A stretch of DNA of 64,000 nt from Areca catechu (lineage: Eukaryota; Streptophyta; Magnoliopsida; Arecales; Arecaceae), in contig CM038053.1 in the NCBI GenBank assembly GCA_021397845.1, forward strand, positions 149,318,041 to 149,382,040. Reading direction: 5' to 3'. Shown here in pieces: positions 32,301 through 43,749 of this stretch. The notes beneath the pieces are model-generated. The model saw nothing but the letters and a program-made list of their open reading frames with translations. It made no database searches and was not told the DNA's origin. Position numbers and translations under genes: made by a program. How positions within the stretch are numbered: position 1 is the stretch's first letter; every line of letters starts with the position of its first letter.

Positions 32301-32432
32301 CTCCCAGAAGTATGAGCAAGAGGGAAGCAAGTCTGTGCACTGTTTCCTCCCCAGCAATAGTGTTTGCCATGGTGATTGCAGTCATGCCAGGAAGAGAGGT
32401 TGAAATTACATGCAACACAGCTCCAAATGCAG
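29355..32432 (-). CDS. Host gene, NicO/UreH-like membrane protein, last two coding exons
   Basis: Two minus-strand exons join cleanly. The first is 32432-32105 (acceptor CAACCTTGCAG, donor CAG/GTATGC); the second is 29559-29355 (acceptor ATCTGCAG, stop TGA at 29357-29355). The phase is conserved: split codon AG/T gives LLLF-S-TTTVMT. The 176-residue product has TM-like segments (LASLLLILLGGSYVLLFAFG; MAVAGLVLVPALSPCATTLP; LLVGSVLCLVGILTFVFH), a His-rich loop GKGGHGHAHNHSME and a charged tail GEHLHRKIIGL. The LVPALSPCATTLPVFLAVGN pattern and His loop recall NicO/RcnA and UreH-like Ni/Co transporters and plant high-affinity nickel-transport family proteins. The metal role is inferred. No internal stop is seen. 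The 5' exons were not identified. Confidence 0.72.
29605..29626. repeat. GA microsatellite
   Basis: A run of about eleven AG dinucleotides lies in the intron, 45 bp from the last exon's acceptor on the upstream side. Confidence 0.95.
29707..30003 (+). mobile_element. tRNA-derived SINE in the host intron
   Basis: A roughly 297-bp element is flanked by a perfect 18-bp duplication, AAGTGCTCTAGCTTGTAA, at 29689-29706 and 30004-30021. The head has a pol III A-box-like TAGCGCAGTTGGTGG (about 29729) and a B-box-like GGATTCGAGGC (about 29763). The tail runs TTTTTTTACC then a run of A. A tRNA-like head, A-tail and long direct duplications define a SINE; they are copied by LINE machinery. It lies in the opposite sense to the host gene, inside its intron. 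Confidence 0.92.
30470..31269. mobile_element. 800-bp non-autonomous terminal-inverted-repeat element in the host intron
   Basis: The ends are imperfect inverted repeats: left AGTAGACCTGCTTAT; right ATGAGCAGCTCTACT, whose complement is AGTAGAGCTGCTCAT. Both subterminal regions are rich in GGGC/GCCC words (for example GAGTCGGGCTCGGGCGGGCC on the right). The middle is a purine-rich block with small direct repeats: CAACAATGGGGAGACCGAA twice at about 30859-30900, and ACTGAACGATGCAAGGAGG twice at about 30950-31000. No transposase is seen. No convincing target duplication can be read, so the superfamily is open; hAT-like is possible. Confidence 0.6.
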
Positions 32433-34905
32433 CTGCAAGGTTGATGAGGTTTCTTTAGTGCACTTCGCAATAAGATAAAAGAACCATAACCATCATAACC
32501 ACCAGACCTTGTCCCAAAGTATATAGGGTCAGCTTTCATAGTTTAGCAAGAAAGATAATGGAACCAGAAGAAATAGAAACAATGTTGATCAAAATATTAT
32601 AAAATTATATACAAAAGAATCATGTGAATATCATACTTTATATTACATCTACAAGGAACATCCAAAATTAGGCTTATAAAACCTACAACATGGACAATGC
32701 AAAAGAAAGAGCTGAATGGAGGCACAAATATGGATGTCCAAGATGTATCTGCCAAAAAAATTTAAAAAGTCCAGAATCAGCAATTATATGAAATACAATA
32801 CAAAGAACATACAGAATTAGATACTTGAATATGAAGAGGTACATGCATATCTGTGTGCACATCCATATCCATATCCACAGTATTTACACCATGGGCAGAG
32901 TTCTGGAAATGGTAGGATATAATACCAATCGAGCAATATAGTTTAGCTTTTTCTAGCTAGTTCAACTTGACTTAGCAAATGTCCTCAAAGGTAGAATATA
33001 AAAATTTGACAGATTTCCAGATATTTCAAAAATCATAATCCTCTGAGAACTTGAAAAGACACCTGGCAGACATATGTCAACATAAATAAACCATCATCAT
33101 TTGACAAGCAATTAGATAAACATCAGTAAGCATTATTTAAATATCTAAATCTACTGCTTTTCTGTTTCAAATTTCCAAAAAACCAGAAGGTTGGAAATTT
33201 AGCATTTACGTATGCAACAAACAATATGCCATTAAGAAGGCATATTGTGTAGTTTTAGCATCATTAGTCTCCCAGTCACCAATCTAAAAGAAGAGCAAAT
33301 AAAGATATGGAATCAAGTCTTTACAGAACCATCAATGCCTTAACACAATACAAGATTTATTGATAAATAGGCATCGATTAACCTTCATAATTAAACCAAC
33401 ATTTCTAGTCATACAGCCTTAGAAAGTAACCAAGCATCAGAGATCTACTTGTCTAACCGATCAACTGTAGAAAGACTTTCAGTTCTAGAAGGCAATGGAA
33501 TTTAGAAAGATCATTTTCTATATTAGAGAAACTAGATCTGGTTCCTAGTCTATTTTCCTGTGCCATTTAAATCTGTGGGGAGAAAGATTCCTAAAGTTTC
33601 CACCAACTAATTTCATTCATGCTACTACTAATGTACCCACTACTGCCTTTTTAAGATATGAGATTCCAGCTTCCCACAAATCAAGGGTGGTTATGGAAAC
33701 TCTTGCTCCGACAACGATTGCAAAGTGGTGGTTAATTGCATCCTTGCTAGGACATGCTTCCTTCCTATGTCCAGTAAAAAAGACAAAAGAAGGGTAAGAT
33801 CCCAACAGTAGAGCACGTTGGTAACTACTTGATAGAGGATGTTGGCAGCAGCCATTAAAGACCTGTAAAAGGCATCCTAAGGCTGGTTCTAGTGCTCAAA
33901 CCTTGATTTGGAATATGTTGGATGATATGGGGCCTTCTTGGGATCTTAAATAATCATTATAGAATCTTAGTTTTATGTTTTTCAGCAGTACTATAATGCT
34001 TGTTCAGTTTTATGATGATTTTCTCAAGTTTCTAGAGTGGGGAGTATTTTTCTAATTTTCCAGATTTTCTGAACATAGGCTGTCATAGGGCTCATGAGTC
34101 ATATTTTAGGTTTATTTATGTTTTGGAGCTTATTTATAGTCTTTAGTGGGGTCTTATAGTCAAAATTATTGATTTGTTAAATGGAGTCCAACTCCTAGGA
34201 GCAAGGTTCCCGGTACCGGTATCCATGCTGGTTACTAGCCGTACTGACATGCAGTACGAGTGGGCATGCCGATTCGTTATACCAAAAAAAGTTTTTTTTA
34301 TTTCTTTTAATCTAAGATGGATTTTTTAAGAATTTTTTTAAATATTTGCATTAGTTTACTTCAATCAATGATGGAAGTGGTCGAGGAACTGGGACATTCA
34401 TTGATCTGTAGAGCAACCTCAAGCTTGCATTTAAACTCTTCGATGATCCAATGATTGACATATCCTTTTTAACATCAGCTTCTTCCAATTTTTAAACACT
34501 GCACTCCAGATTGCTCATACTCATGAAAGATTCAATTAATGGCATACCGCCATATCCCTTTCAACATTAGCATCTCTTGAATTATTAATACCTAGTTCCG
34601 CAATATTGTCCTTTATTATGAATGATGATTCTTTAGTAGCGTAATCTCTCATAGGATAAAATCATTTTTTTTATTTATTGAATGTTTTGATATTCAAATA
34701 GATATATTCTCAACAATAATTCATCAAAAAGCACTACAAAATACTGTCTAGCCTCCATCTAGACTACAATATATTTCAAGAATTTTTTTTAAAACAAGAT
34801 TATGAATAATTAATTGAAGAAAAAGAAAAAATATAAACATAGTTACATATCGATATTTAAAATTGGTTCAGGTGTCAATGTTCATAAATATCATGATCAT
34901 TTTGG
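32433..34905. other. Intron and upstream sequence of the host gene
   Basis: This is AT-rich DNA without a long credible coding frame. Missing 5' exons of the membrane-protein gene should lie to the right of 32433, but I cannot identify one here. Around 34205-34290 a GC-richer block (GGTACCGGTATCCATGCTGG) looks like a fragment of a dispersed repeat. A minus-strand frame at 33617-33805 has no recognisable domain. Confidence 0.5.
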
Positions 34906-37172
34906 TGTTGAGTTGCCAACATAAATGCTAGCATGCAAGACTAGGTTCTAAATCCTGGACGCAATGGAAGCAAAAATCATGAAAAATATTATTTCAAAAG
35001 CATGCCAATTTAAAATAAATCTAAATATCATCTAACCATGCCACTTAATATGCTGGAATAGAAAATAAATCAGATTTGAAACCTAATAAAATTATAAGAT
35101 AAAAGATTCAACTTATCTTAATCACTAAAACCTTCTTCTTGTACTAGATTTGTCGGATCAATAGGATCTAATGGGATTCGTCAGAGCCGTGCAGGTGCCC
35201 AGCCTCTACTGGCATCCATACTAAACTTTCTTAATCGAATTACCACAACCCCTGGACTGCTAGGTCCTTGTAGGTCTTTCTTAACATACGAAGATAGACC
35301 TACTAGTCAAAGATCTACAAACCTAGCAGCCTTCTCCCATCTTCTAAAGGAATTAAATCCCCAAAAAATAAAATTTCTAATTTTTTTATCTACTCTGCTT
35401 TTTTTGAGGTACGTATCAGATATATGTTGCGGAGAGGAAAGAGTGTAATGTAAGAAACAAAAGTGGGCAACAAATCATTTGACGCAGCTTTTGTTTTTAT
35501 GCTCTTTAAAACTCCATGCCAAATCCCATCTTCACTTCACCTAAAAAATCTAGATAAATTATGATTCTAATCTTATATGAATAAAATTCAAGTTACAAAA
35601 GAATCAATCTTTATCTGATAGGAGAGAGTCCTAGATAAGAAAGAGAGGTGCCAGAAAGAGAGGTGCCAAGCCAACTTGGAGCCTCTCTTCTCCCTGCACG
35701 TGCCAAGAGAAGGCGCGCAATACCATACCCTCCTTTTGGTTTTTGCATGAGAAAAGGAGAAAGATCCGGTCAACTGGGTTTCCTAGATGCTGGTCCAATT
35801 TAACTCAGTTTTTGACTAATTTCAAAATCATTTTATGCCCAAAATGAACTAAATTCAAAATAACTGTTGATCTAGTCAACTAGGTTAACAATTCAAGTCA
35901 AACTTAAATAAAAAATTCAATTAATTTTAAATTAAATTAATAATTATTAAATCTGATTTAATTGAGTCAAATAATATGGTCAAATATTATTGCAACATTT
36001 GCAAACAGTCTATCATGCTAAAATTAGCAAATACAAATATTAGCAGGTGCCAAAATTAGTATGTACCAAAATTGGCAAGTGCTAAAATTAGAGATATTAA
36101 ATATGCAACTCTTACATATATTCGAGCTTAGGTCAGGTCGAACTCCTTTTGTGTGTGACTCCTCAAGTTCTATTCTATCTGGTAGTAAGATATATCATAA
36201 TCTCTATCATTGTATCATCAAAACTTTTTCGATAGACTGCAATAATTTCAGCTCAATCCTAACTTGGATCGTTGATCCAAAAATAATTCTAGTGAACTCT
36301 CACAATCGACTAGTAACATCAAGCAATATGTAATGGCAACCGAGTTGAATAGCAATAAACCTCTAAGTATAGTTACCATGTAATCAAATTTCTCTATCGA
36401 AAATCCTGATAGGATATAGGTCATGGAAACTCATCAAACCCTAAACATCCATCATATATTAGACTTAATTAGCTTGAGTCTAATTGTAATTTCCTTGAAA
36501 ACTCTTTTCCAATATCAGACTACTGTGGCCATAGATTTAAGAACTTAACTTATTAGGTCGCATAGGACTATACCTTAACTACTAAAACTAATAGATCTCT
36601 TATAAGTATACTTCTTACTCCTACAATGAAGCTAGTGCAGCCAACGAACACCACAAGATTCCGAATAACTAGAGACCATGTTCATGTGCTATTAAACCAC
36701 AGCAACCTCACTGTGAATAGTAAAGACAGGTCAAGAAATTACTTACACAATTATAGCACTTAAGAAGTCACTGATGAATGAATAGACATCCATGTGACTT
36801 CTCGGACTTAGTGTTGTTCTCTAGCAATCACTTGCACTCTCGCTCCAGTATCTCTACACTTTAGACTCAAGACTTATCTACCCGGAAGGAAAGCGATTCA
36901 TGCATCGATCTTGACAGATCAATCATCGTCCTCGTGATAATCTAATAATCGGGAGCTTTTTAGAAGTTAATTTATAATGACACGTCTCAAATTCTCAACT
37001 CATGAGAATATATATCATTATCCATTAATTCCATGAATGATTCATAGATACATTAGATATGAATGTAAAGAATAAAGTCCAATTTTATTGATTTCAATGA
37101 ATTAAGTATAAAATTATGTCCTAGAAAAGATACGTGTCATGCCAACTTGGCTTCTAGAGAATACATTTAATA
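34906..37172 (-). repeat. Solo LTR of a copia element
   Basis: The minus-strand text beginning at 37172 (TATTAAATGTATTCTCTAGA) follows the 3' LTR at 60358 (TGTTAGATGTATGCCCTAAA) over long stretches. Shared words include AAGCCAAGTTGGC(A/T)TGACAC, TGAGTTGAGAAT(C/T)TGAGAC, ATCACAAGGACG/ATCACGAGGACG and GAGAGTGCA. The left end TGTTGAGTTGCC mirrors that family's AACTCCAACA end. Perfect TTTGG copies at 34901-34905 and 37173-37177 flank it. No internal genes are present, so it is a solo LTR produced by recombination between two LTRs. It is longer (2267 bp) than the other copy (1811 bp). Confidence 0.82.
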
Positions 37173-37505
37173 TTTGGTATCAATAGGAAGATCAATAAAT
37201 CCCTTTAGCCAGCATGGTAATCCTGTAAGCTCATCTCATAAAGTATGCATGATAGATCGTAACTCATAGCAGATCCCTCGCTGAAACTCTGACTTTGAGA
37301 GATATCCAGAAATTGATGATATGACTATGGAGGGGCCCATCCAAATATACAGACAGCAAAATTAGATCAGTAAGATGCTCCAAGCTGCATGAAACAATAA
37401 CCACTAAAAGATGATGTCTATGATGTACCATATCTATATCCATATGAATCATAAGATGCTAATACCTACGGGTAAGAAAATCTAAAATACGAGGATGGGC
37501 CTAAT
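37173..37505. other. Spacer between solo LTR and Maximus-type element
   Basis: No gene is seen. The last five bases CTAAT are the expected left target duplication of the element starting at 37506; its right partner is lost. Confidence 0.6.
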
Positions 37506-38858
37506 TGTTAATCCCTGGAATGATTTTGATGATAACAAAATATTGGAACATGAATTTGATACTAACTATTTTCAAGTGTTTAAGAAGTTTTTGTAGGATA
37601 TTTCAAATAAACAATCATTCTTCCTACGATTATGAAATTATTGTAATGAATCAGTTTTTTCATTGAAAATGATCATGTACTAAAGAGCCCAAGAAAATTT
37701 CATGTATACTCTTGTGAAAAAGGGCCAATTTTATGTAATTTTACAATTTAAATTTCTTAGATTAAGTTTAAAAGAAATTTGAAAGTGTTTGGAAGCTGTT
37801 AGAAGAAGTTTAAAAAAGTTTAGAAGTCTTTTGGACAAATATCACTTGAGCCGACTCAAAAGCTTAGAACCGACTCATTGTTCTGGCACGATAAAAGCTT
37901 TTCTGATATTCTGCCAACCGAGCCGACTCGTCCAGTGTACCAAAATTATAGTTTTGGAAAAACAGACAATCGAGCCGACTCGATGAGCAACAAGCCGACT
38001 CTTCCAGAGAGTGATTTTCAGTTCTGAAAAAACTAGTCAGGCAAGCCGACTCGACTAGAGTTTAGTTTCTGCATGTCTAAGATCCGAGCCGACTCAACCC
38101 AATCAAGCCGACTCGAATCCCAGTTTCTGAAGTGTAACGACTAGTTCCAGAATTAATTTTTTGAATCCAAAAAATACTTCAATGGCTAGTTCTCGTTTCC
38201 CAAGGCACTCCAACGGCCATTTTCAGCTGGAAACAGTTACGGAAGCTATAAATGATGGATTTAAATGAATTTTGAACAACTTTTATAAAAGAATTGAATA
38301 TTCAAAGGAGCATTCAAGCTAGAGCTCAAGATTTCACCAAACTCCTATTAAATTCTTGAGTCATTTACTGAAAAAGTTTGAAAGCCTTAAAGAGCATTGA
38401 AGGAGCAATCAAGAAGGCTTCTCAAAGAGCTACAACTGCAACCATCTGACAAAATTTGGTTTGTCTTTAGTATTGCTTCATTTATAACTTTATTTTTAAT
38501 TGTTCCAAGTACAGCAAGGACTGTAGCTTGGATATTTAAATTTTTTTGTGAGCCCGATGTAAAACCAAGTTTAGGTTTTGGTTTATGCGCCCGGTGTAAA
38601 ACAAATCGGCTGTATTCTTATGAGAATATAATGGAAATCCCGAGTGGTATCTTGGGTAATGGACGTAAGAGCTAAGTTGCTCCGAACCACTATAAAATTT
38701 GTGGTGTTTGTGCTTGCTTTTGATTGTGTTCTTTGACTTGCTTCCACATTTAATATTCAACACACTTTACTCGTCACTTAAAGATTTCAAAAGGCACATA
38801 TTTGAGAAAAAGTTTTTAAACGCAATTCACCCCTCTTGGATCGACCAACTAGACAACA
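37506..38858 (+). repeat. 5' LTR of the SIRE/Maximus-type element
   Basis: This 1353-bp LTR runs TGTTAATCCC...GACAACA. Between 37846 and 38117 it contains eight copies or near-copies of (G/C)AGCCGACTC(G/A), irregularly spaced. No second LTR copy is in the window, so the borders rest on the TG/CA ends and the adjacent primer site. Confidence 0.8.
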
Positions 38859-38860
38859 AC

Positions 38861-38872
38861 TGGTATCAGAGC
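38861..38872 (+). other. Primer binding site, tRNA-Met type
   Basis: TGGTATCAGAGC lies two bases after the LTR end. It is an exact match to the canonical initiator tRNA-Met primer site. Confidence 0.93.
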
Positions 38873-38918
38873 AGTGTCTCTGTAACTTATCTACTTAGAG
38901 AAAAGATCTATAGCAAAC

Positions 38919-39060
38919 CCAATGAAACAATATCTACCATGTTCATAACTATGAATTGTTTAAAATGGAACCCAATGAAACAATATATGCCATGTTCATA
39001 ACTATGAATTGTTTAAAATGGAATCCAATGAAACAATATCTGCCATGTTCTCAAGATTTA
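38919..39060 (+). repeat. 53-bp tandem repeat at start of gag
   Basis: About 2.3 copies begin CCAATGAAACAATAT(C/A)T at 38919, 38972 and 39025. They replace the gag N-terminus, which is missing. 53 is not a multiple of three, so the duplication shifts the frame. Confidence 0.88.
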
Positions 39061-40310
39061 CAGATATTATTAATGGTTTAAAAAGTCTTGGCAGGATATA
39101 CTCAAATGCAGATCTTGTGCAAAAAATTTTAAGATCACTACCGGATAAATGGGATCCGAAGGTCACTGCTATTCAAAAGGCTAAGGACCTGAACACACTG
39201 CAATTGGATGAACTTCTTGGATCACTAATCACATATAAGCTTACAATGCAACACCGCAGCGAGGACGATAGCAAAAAGAAAAAATCAATAACCTTCAAAG
39301 CTGCAGCTGAATTAAAGAAGCAAGATGAAAAAATAGAAGAAGAAAGCCCCTCCTCTGATGAAGAACTTGAAGATGACGATATTACTCTGGTCATGAGGAG
39401 ATTCAAAAGATCTATGGGCAAGAAAAAGTCAAGGTATTGGAAGAAAAATCTTAGAAAGGAAAAACTTAGCAAAGAAAATGAGAAGGATAAAGAAATAAGG
39501 AGCAACAACCAATATGCTACGAGTGCAAAAAACCGGGACACTATCGTTCTGAGTGTCCCATATTAAAGAAAGGATACAAAAAGAAGAAGTGATGGTTGCT
39601 ACGTGGAGCGACAACGATGAATCCACATCAAATGAAGAGGAAGAGATATCCAAAACAGCTAATATATGTTTAATGGGCCTCGAAGACGAGGTAATATCCC
39701 CTCAACCCAATGATGAATTTATATATGAAAAGTTAAATACTGTATTTTATAAACTTTTGTCTGAATACAAAAAGACTGGTTTAAAAATTAAGACTTTGAA
39801 AAATAATTGTAATACTTTGATGAAAGAAAAGAGTGAAGTTTTATAAAAGATCAAAATTTTGCAAAAAGAATTGAATAGCATTTTCGAAAAATGCAATGTT
39901 CAGCAAGCTGAAAAGAATGAATGTCTTGAAAAGCATAGAAGCTTGCAAAATGAAATGAATCAACTCAAGCCCTTAGCTGATAAATTATCTTTGAATTCAA
40001 ACAAACTTGAGCTGATTTTGAAAAATCAAAGAGAAACAAATGATAGAGCTGGAATTAGATATAATCCATTGAATGCAAATAAGATTTCAGCTTCAAAATC
40101 TTTTGTATCGAAGTTTTCAGCTCCAAAACCTTTTATATCAAGAGTTTCAGCTACAAAGTTTTATTCTTCAAAATTTTCAGCACCTGTTTTATGTCAAAAA
40201 TCAAAAATAGTTTGCTTTATTTGTAATGGGGTTGGACACAAATCTTTTGAATGCAATTTGAAAATGAAAAATAGAAGTAAAGTAAAAAAGATTTGGATTC
40301 ATAAAGGATA
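39009..40310 (+). pseudogene. SIRE/Maximus gag, N-terminally deleted
   Basis: An open stretch from 39009 carries the copia gag signature SRFTDIINGLKSLGR, ILRSLPDKWDPKVTAIQKAK and LDELLGSLITYKL, then an acidic stretch. A frame change near 39510 leads to the first zinc knuckle, CYECKKPGHYRSEC. A coiled-coil-rich section follows (39553-40060), with one stop at 39844. It ends in Ser/Lys repeats (SKFSAPKPF, SKFSAP) and a second zinc knuckle, CFICNGVGHKSFEC, near 40218-40260. Two knuckles and a coiled coil are as expected for SIRE-type gag. The N-terminal third is missing and two frame faults are present. Confidence 0.8.
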
Positions 40311-40354
40311 GTACCTTCAAAGTTTAAGAAATCTTGGGTACATAAAAATATTAC

Positions 40355-41276
40355 TTGATTGTTTTGCAGGAATGTCTTGCAGCCCAGAATTCAAAGAAAA
40401 GATGGTATCTGAATAAGGGCTATTCAAGATATATAACGGATGACAAAGAACAATTCATCACCCTAGAAATGAAAGATGGAGGATTAGTAACCTTTGGTGA
40501 CAATGGTAAGGGAAAGATTATTGGCATTGGTAAGATCAGAATCATCCCTTCTATTTTTATTGAAAATGTATTGCCAGTAGACAAGTTAAAGCGCAATTTA
40601 TTAAGTATATGTCAATTATGTAATAAAGGCTTCAAGATTATCTTTGAATCTTCTATGTGTATCTCTTGATTCTAGCACTAAATTTATTGGTCATAGACTT
40701 TTAAACATTTATATGGTAGATTTAAACGATCTAGCCATGTCAAGTAGTACAAGTCTAGTGGCAATGAATACTAAAACCAAAGAATCTAGCTTATTGTGGC
40801 ACAAAAGATTTGGTCATGCTAGCATGCATACTTTAGCTAAATTAATTTTCAAAGATCTAATTAGAGGTTTACGTAAATTTAAAGTTGATTTTGAACATGT
40901 TTGTGATGCATGCCAATTTGGTAAACAAACTAGAAAAAGTTTTAAATCGAAAAATATGATTTCAACTTCTAGACCTTTAGAGCTACTATACATGGACTTA
41001 TTTGGACCAACTAAGACCACAAGCCTAGGAGGCATGAAATATAAACTTGTGATAGTAAATAATTTTTCAAGATTTACATGGATTTTGTTTATTGCATATA
41101 AATATGAAGCTTTCAAAGTATTTCAAAAATTTGACAAGAAAATTTCAAATCAGAAAAATATTTCAGTTGTTTTAATTAGAAGTGATCACAGCACTGAATT
41201 TGAAAATCAATATTTTGAAGAGTATTGCACTGAGCACAGCATTGATCACAACTTTTCCGCTCCTAGAACACCATAG
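40355..41276 (+). pseudogene. SIRE/Maximus protease and integrase
   Basis: The protease site reads WYLNKGYSRYITDD near 40400, where the family has WYLDSG. The catalytic Asp is Asn and the next residue Lys, so it is inactive. The integrase zinc region follows (LLWHKRFGHASMHTLAKLIF, then CDACQFGKQTRKSF), then the core: ELLYMDLFGPTKTTSLGGMK with the first Asp, NNFSRFTW, and LIRSDHSTEFENQYFEEYC with the second. A stop lies at 41274. The third acid survives in the next text, NIVVERK near 41283. A frame break separates protease and integrase near 40660. Confidence 0.82.
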
Positions 41277-42760
41277 CAAAATATTGTTGTAGAGAGAAAA
41301 TAGGATATTAAAAAAGATGACCCGAACTATGTTATATGAAGGCAATCTTCCAAGGTACTTTTGGACAGAAGCTGTGAACACTGCATATTATATTTTGAAC
41401 AGTGTTTTGATAATAACTATTTTAAAGAAAACCTCCTATGAACTTTGAAATGATAGAAAACCTAGTATTCATTATTTTCATATTTTTGGTTACAAATGCT
41501 TTTACTGAATAATGAAAAGGATAATCTTGAAAATTTTGATGCTAAATCTGATGAAGCAATATTTTTTGGTATTCTACTTCTAGCAAAATATATAGAGTAT
41601 TCAATAAGAGAACATTAACTGTTGAAAAGTCTATCCATGTTATATTTGACAAAACTAACCCCTCACCTTCTAGAAAAAAAGAGTGCATTGATAGTGATGC
41701 AGGTACAATTGACAAAGCTACGAGGAACATGAGCCTAAAGGACAAACAAGTGAAAGAAGAAGAAATGGTAAGCAAAAAGCATGCTAATTTACCTAAAGAA
41801 TAAAAGTATTTAACATCACATCCTAAAGATTTAATTATAGGTGATCCCTCACAAGGAATTAGGACTAGGTCATTACTTAGAGATGCACATGATTACCTAA
41901 TATTTGTTTCACAAGTAGAACCAAATAGCATAGAAGAAGCCGAAAATGACCCCAATTGGATGATGGCCATGCATGAAGAACTTAATCCATTTGAAAGAAA
42001 TAATATATGGACCTTAGTAAGTAGACCTTCTAATCATCCTGTTATAGGAACTGAATAGGTTTATAGGAATAAATTAGACGAAAAAGACAATGTAATTAGA
42101 AATAAAGCTAAACTAATTGCCAAAGGATATAATCGAAAAGAATGATTTTAATGGAACCTATGCACATATAGCAAGATTAGAATCTATTTGATTATTATCT
42201 GCATTTGCTTGTTACATGAATTTCAAATTATTTCAAATGGATATAAAAAGCGCATTTTTAAATTATTTCATTTCTGAAGAAGTTTTTTGTAGAACAACCA
42301 TCAAGTTTGAAAACCATGCTTTTTCTAATTATGTTTTCAAACTTAACAAGGCTCTGTATGGTTTAAAACAAGCACCTATAGCATGGTATGATAGATTAAG
42401 TTATTACTTGAAAATAATTTTATTAAAGACAATGTAGACACCACTCTATTCATTAAAAGAAAAAAAATGAAATGTTAGTTGTACAAATTTATGTAGATGA
42501 TATAATTTTTGGTGCAACTATGTAGAGAATTTGTTGAGCTTATGCAGAGCGAATTTGAAATTGCTTGATGGGAGAGTTAACCTATTTCCTTGGACTCCAA
42601 ATTAAGCAAACAAAAAAAGAAATATTTATCAACCAAGCCAAGTACATCAAGGAGATCATTAAGAAGTTTGGTATGAAGTCGGTCAAAAAAATTGGCACCC
42701 TACTTGCAGACTTGACAAAGATGAAGATGGAAACAACGTTGATCAAAAGCTTTATCAAGG
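41277..42760 (+). pseudogene. SIRE/Maximus reverse transcriptase, heavily decayed
   Basis: Pieces in several frames include MNFKLFQMDIKSAFLNYFIS (42216-42275), KLNKALYGLKQAPIAWYDRL near 42340-42400, and the catalytic box IYVDDIIFGAT near 42488-42520, followed at once by a stop. Then MGELTYFLGLQIKQTKKEIF (42568-42630) continues. At least five stops or shifts occur. It is related to but clearly more decayed than the copia RT at 58718-59434. Confidence 0.8.
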
Positions 42761-42761
42761 T

Positions 42762-43413
42762 ATGATTGGATCACTGTTGTATTTAACAACTAGTAGACAT
42801 GATATCTTGTTTAGTATTTGTATATGTACTAGATTTCAATCTAATCCAAAAGAATCACATATACTTGCTCTTAAAAGAATTATAAGATATCTAAAAAGAA
42901 CAAGTAATCTAGGTCTATGGCATTCTAAACAATCTTCATTGAATTTAATTGATTTTTTTGATGCTGATTATGGTGAATGTAAAATTGATAGAAAAAAAAC
43001 TAGTGGTACTTGTTAATTTCTAGAATTGAAATTAATCTCTTCGCACAGTGAGAAGCAAAACTCCGTAGCACTATCTACTGATGAGGCAGAGTATATGGCT
43101 GCAGGGAGTTGTTATGCTCAAGTGCTTTGGATTAAGCAAAAACTAGAAGATTATGGTGTCATTCAAACTAAAATTTCTATCAAATGTGATAACACAAGTG
43201 CTATCAATCTGACAAAGAATCTAATTCAGCATTCTAGAACCAAACATATAGAATTAGACATCATTTCATTAGGGATCATGTATAAAATGATACTATTGAA
43301 CTTGAATTTGTTCCAATAGAAAATTAATTAGCTGACATCTTTACTAAGCCACTTAATGAAGCTAGATTTCAGTTGATTAGAGGAGAATTAGGCCTGTGCG
43401 ACCCTTTTTAGAG
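42762..43413 (+). pseudogene. SIRE/Maximus RNase H and pol C-terminus
   Basis: The text runs IGSLLYLTTSRHDILFSICI, then a stop near 43015, then LISSHSEKQNSVALSTDEAE, YMAAGSCYAQVLWIKQKLED, IKCDNTSAINLTKN and HSRTKHIELD. After another shift the pol end is FRLIRGELGLCDPF with a stop near 43411. The acidic residues of the RNase H site (STDEAEY, CDNTSA) are kept. Confidence 0.8.
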
Positions 43414-43749
43414 TTTTTGATCTAATTTCTTCAAAATTAAGGAAAAATTATCTAGAAGACCTCCATCACCAATCTAAGATAGACAACCACCTTATCTAGT
43501 GTGTTTCTAGGGAACAGAACCTTTTTATTGAATTTTTAGAGCCTATTTTTGTGTTTCGGCTCAAGCCAACTCGAACAGACATGCATTTGGCCGAGCCAAC
43601 TCGGATGTCGGGCACCCTTATTAGCCGACTGACCTAAAAACTCTATTCACTTTCCCTTTCACTGTTTAGAAAGAGCCCTAGGAAACCACTCTCCCATCCT
43701 TTCCTAGGACCACTCGAATTCTCCCTTTCCCACTTTAGATCTTGACCAA
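43414..43749 (+). other. Spacer between pol and the extra ORF
   Basis: No coding signal is seen. Around 43560-43632 motifs of the kind seen in the LTR recur (AAGCCAACTCGAAC, GAGCCAACTCGGATG, AGCCGACTGACC). Confidence 0.6.

Noticed and set aside
33617..33805. Minus-strand frame with TGHRKEACPSKD, recalling a zinc knuckle of a LINE or gag
   Set aside because: Only one Cys-His pair is present and the rest of the frame matches nothing I recognise, so no call is made.
43026..43319. Intact host gene
   Set aside because: The motifs are those of copia RNase H, and the frame is only a fragment of the polyprotein.
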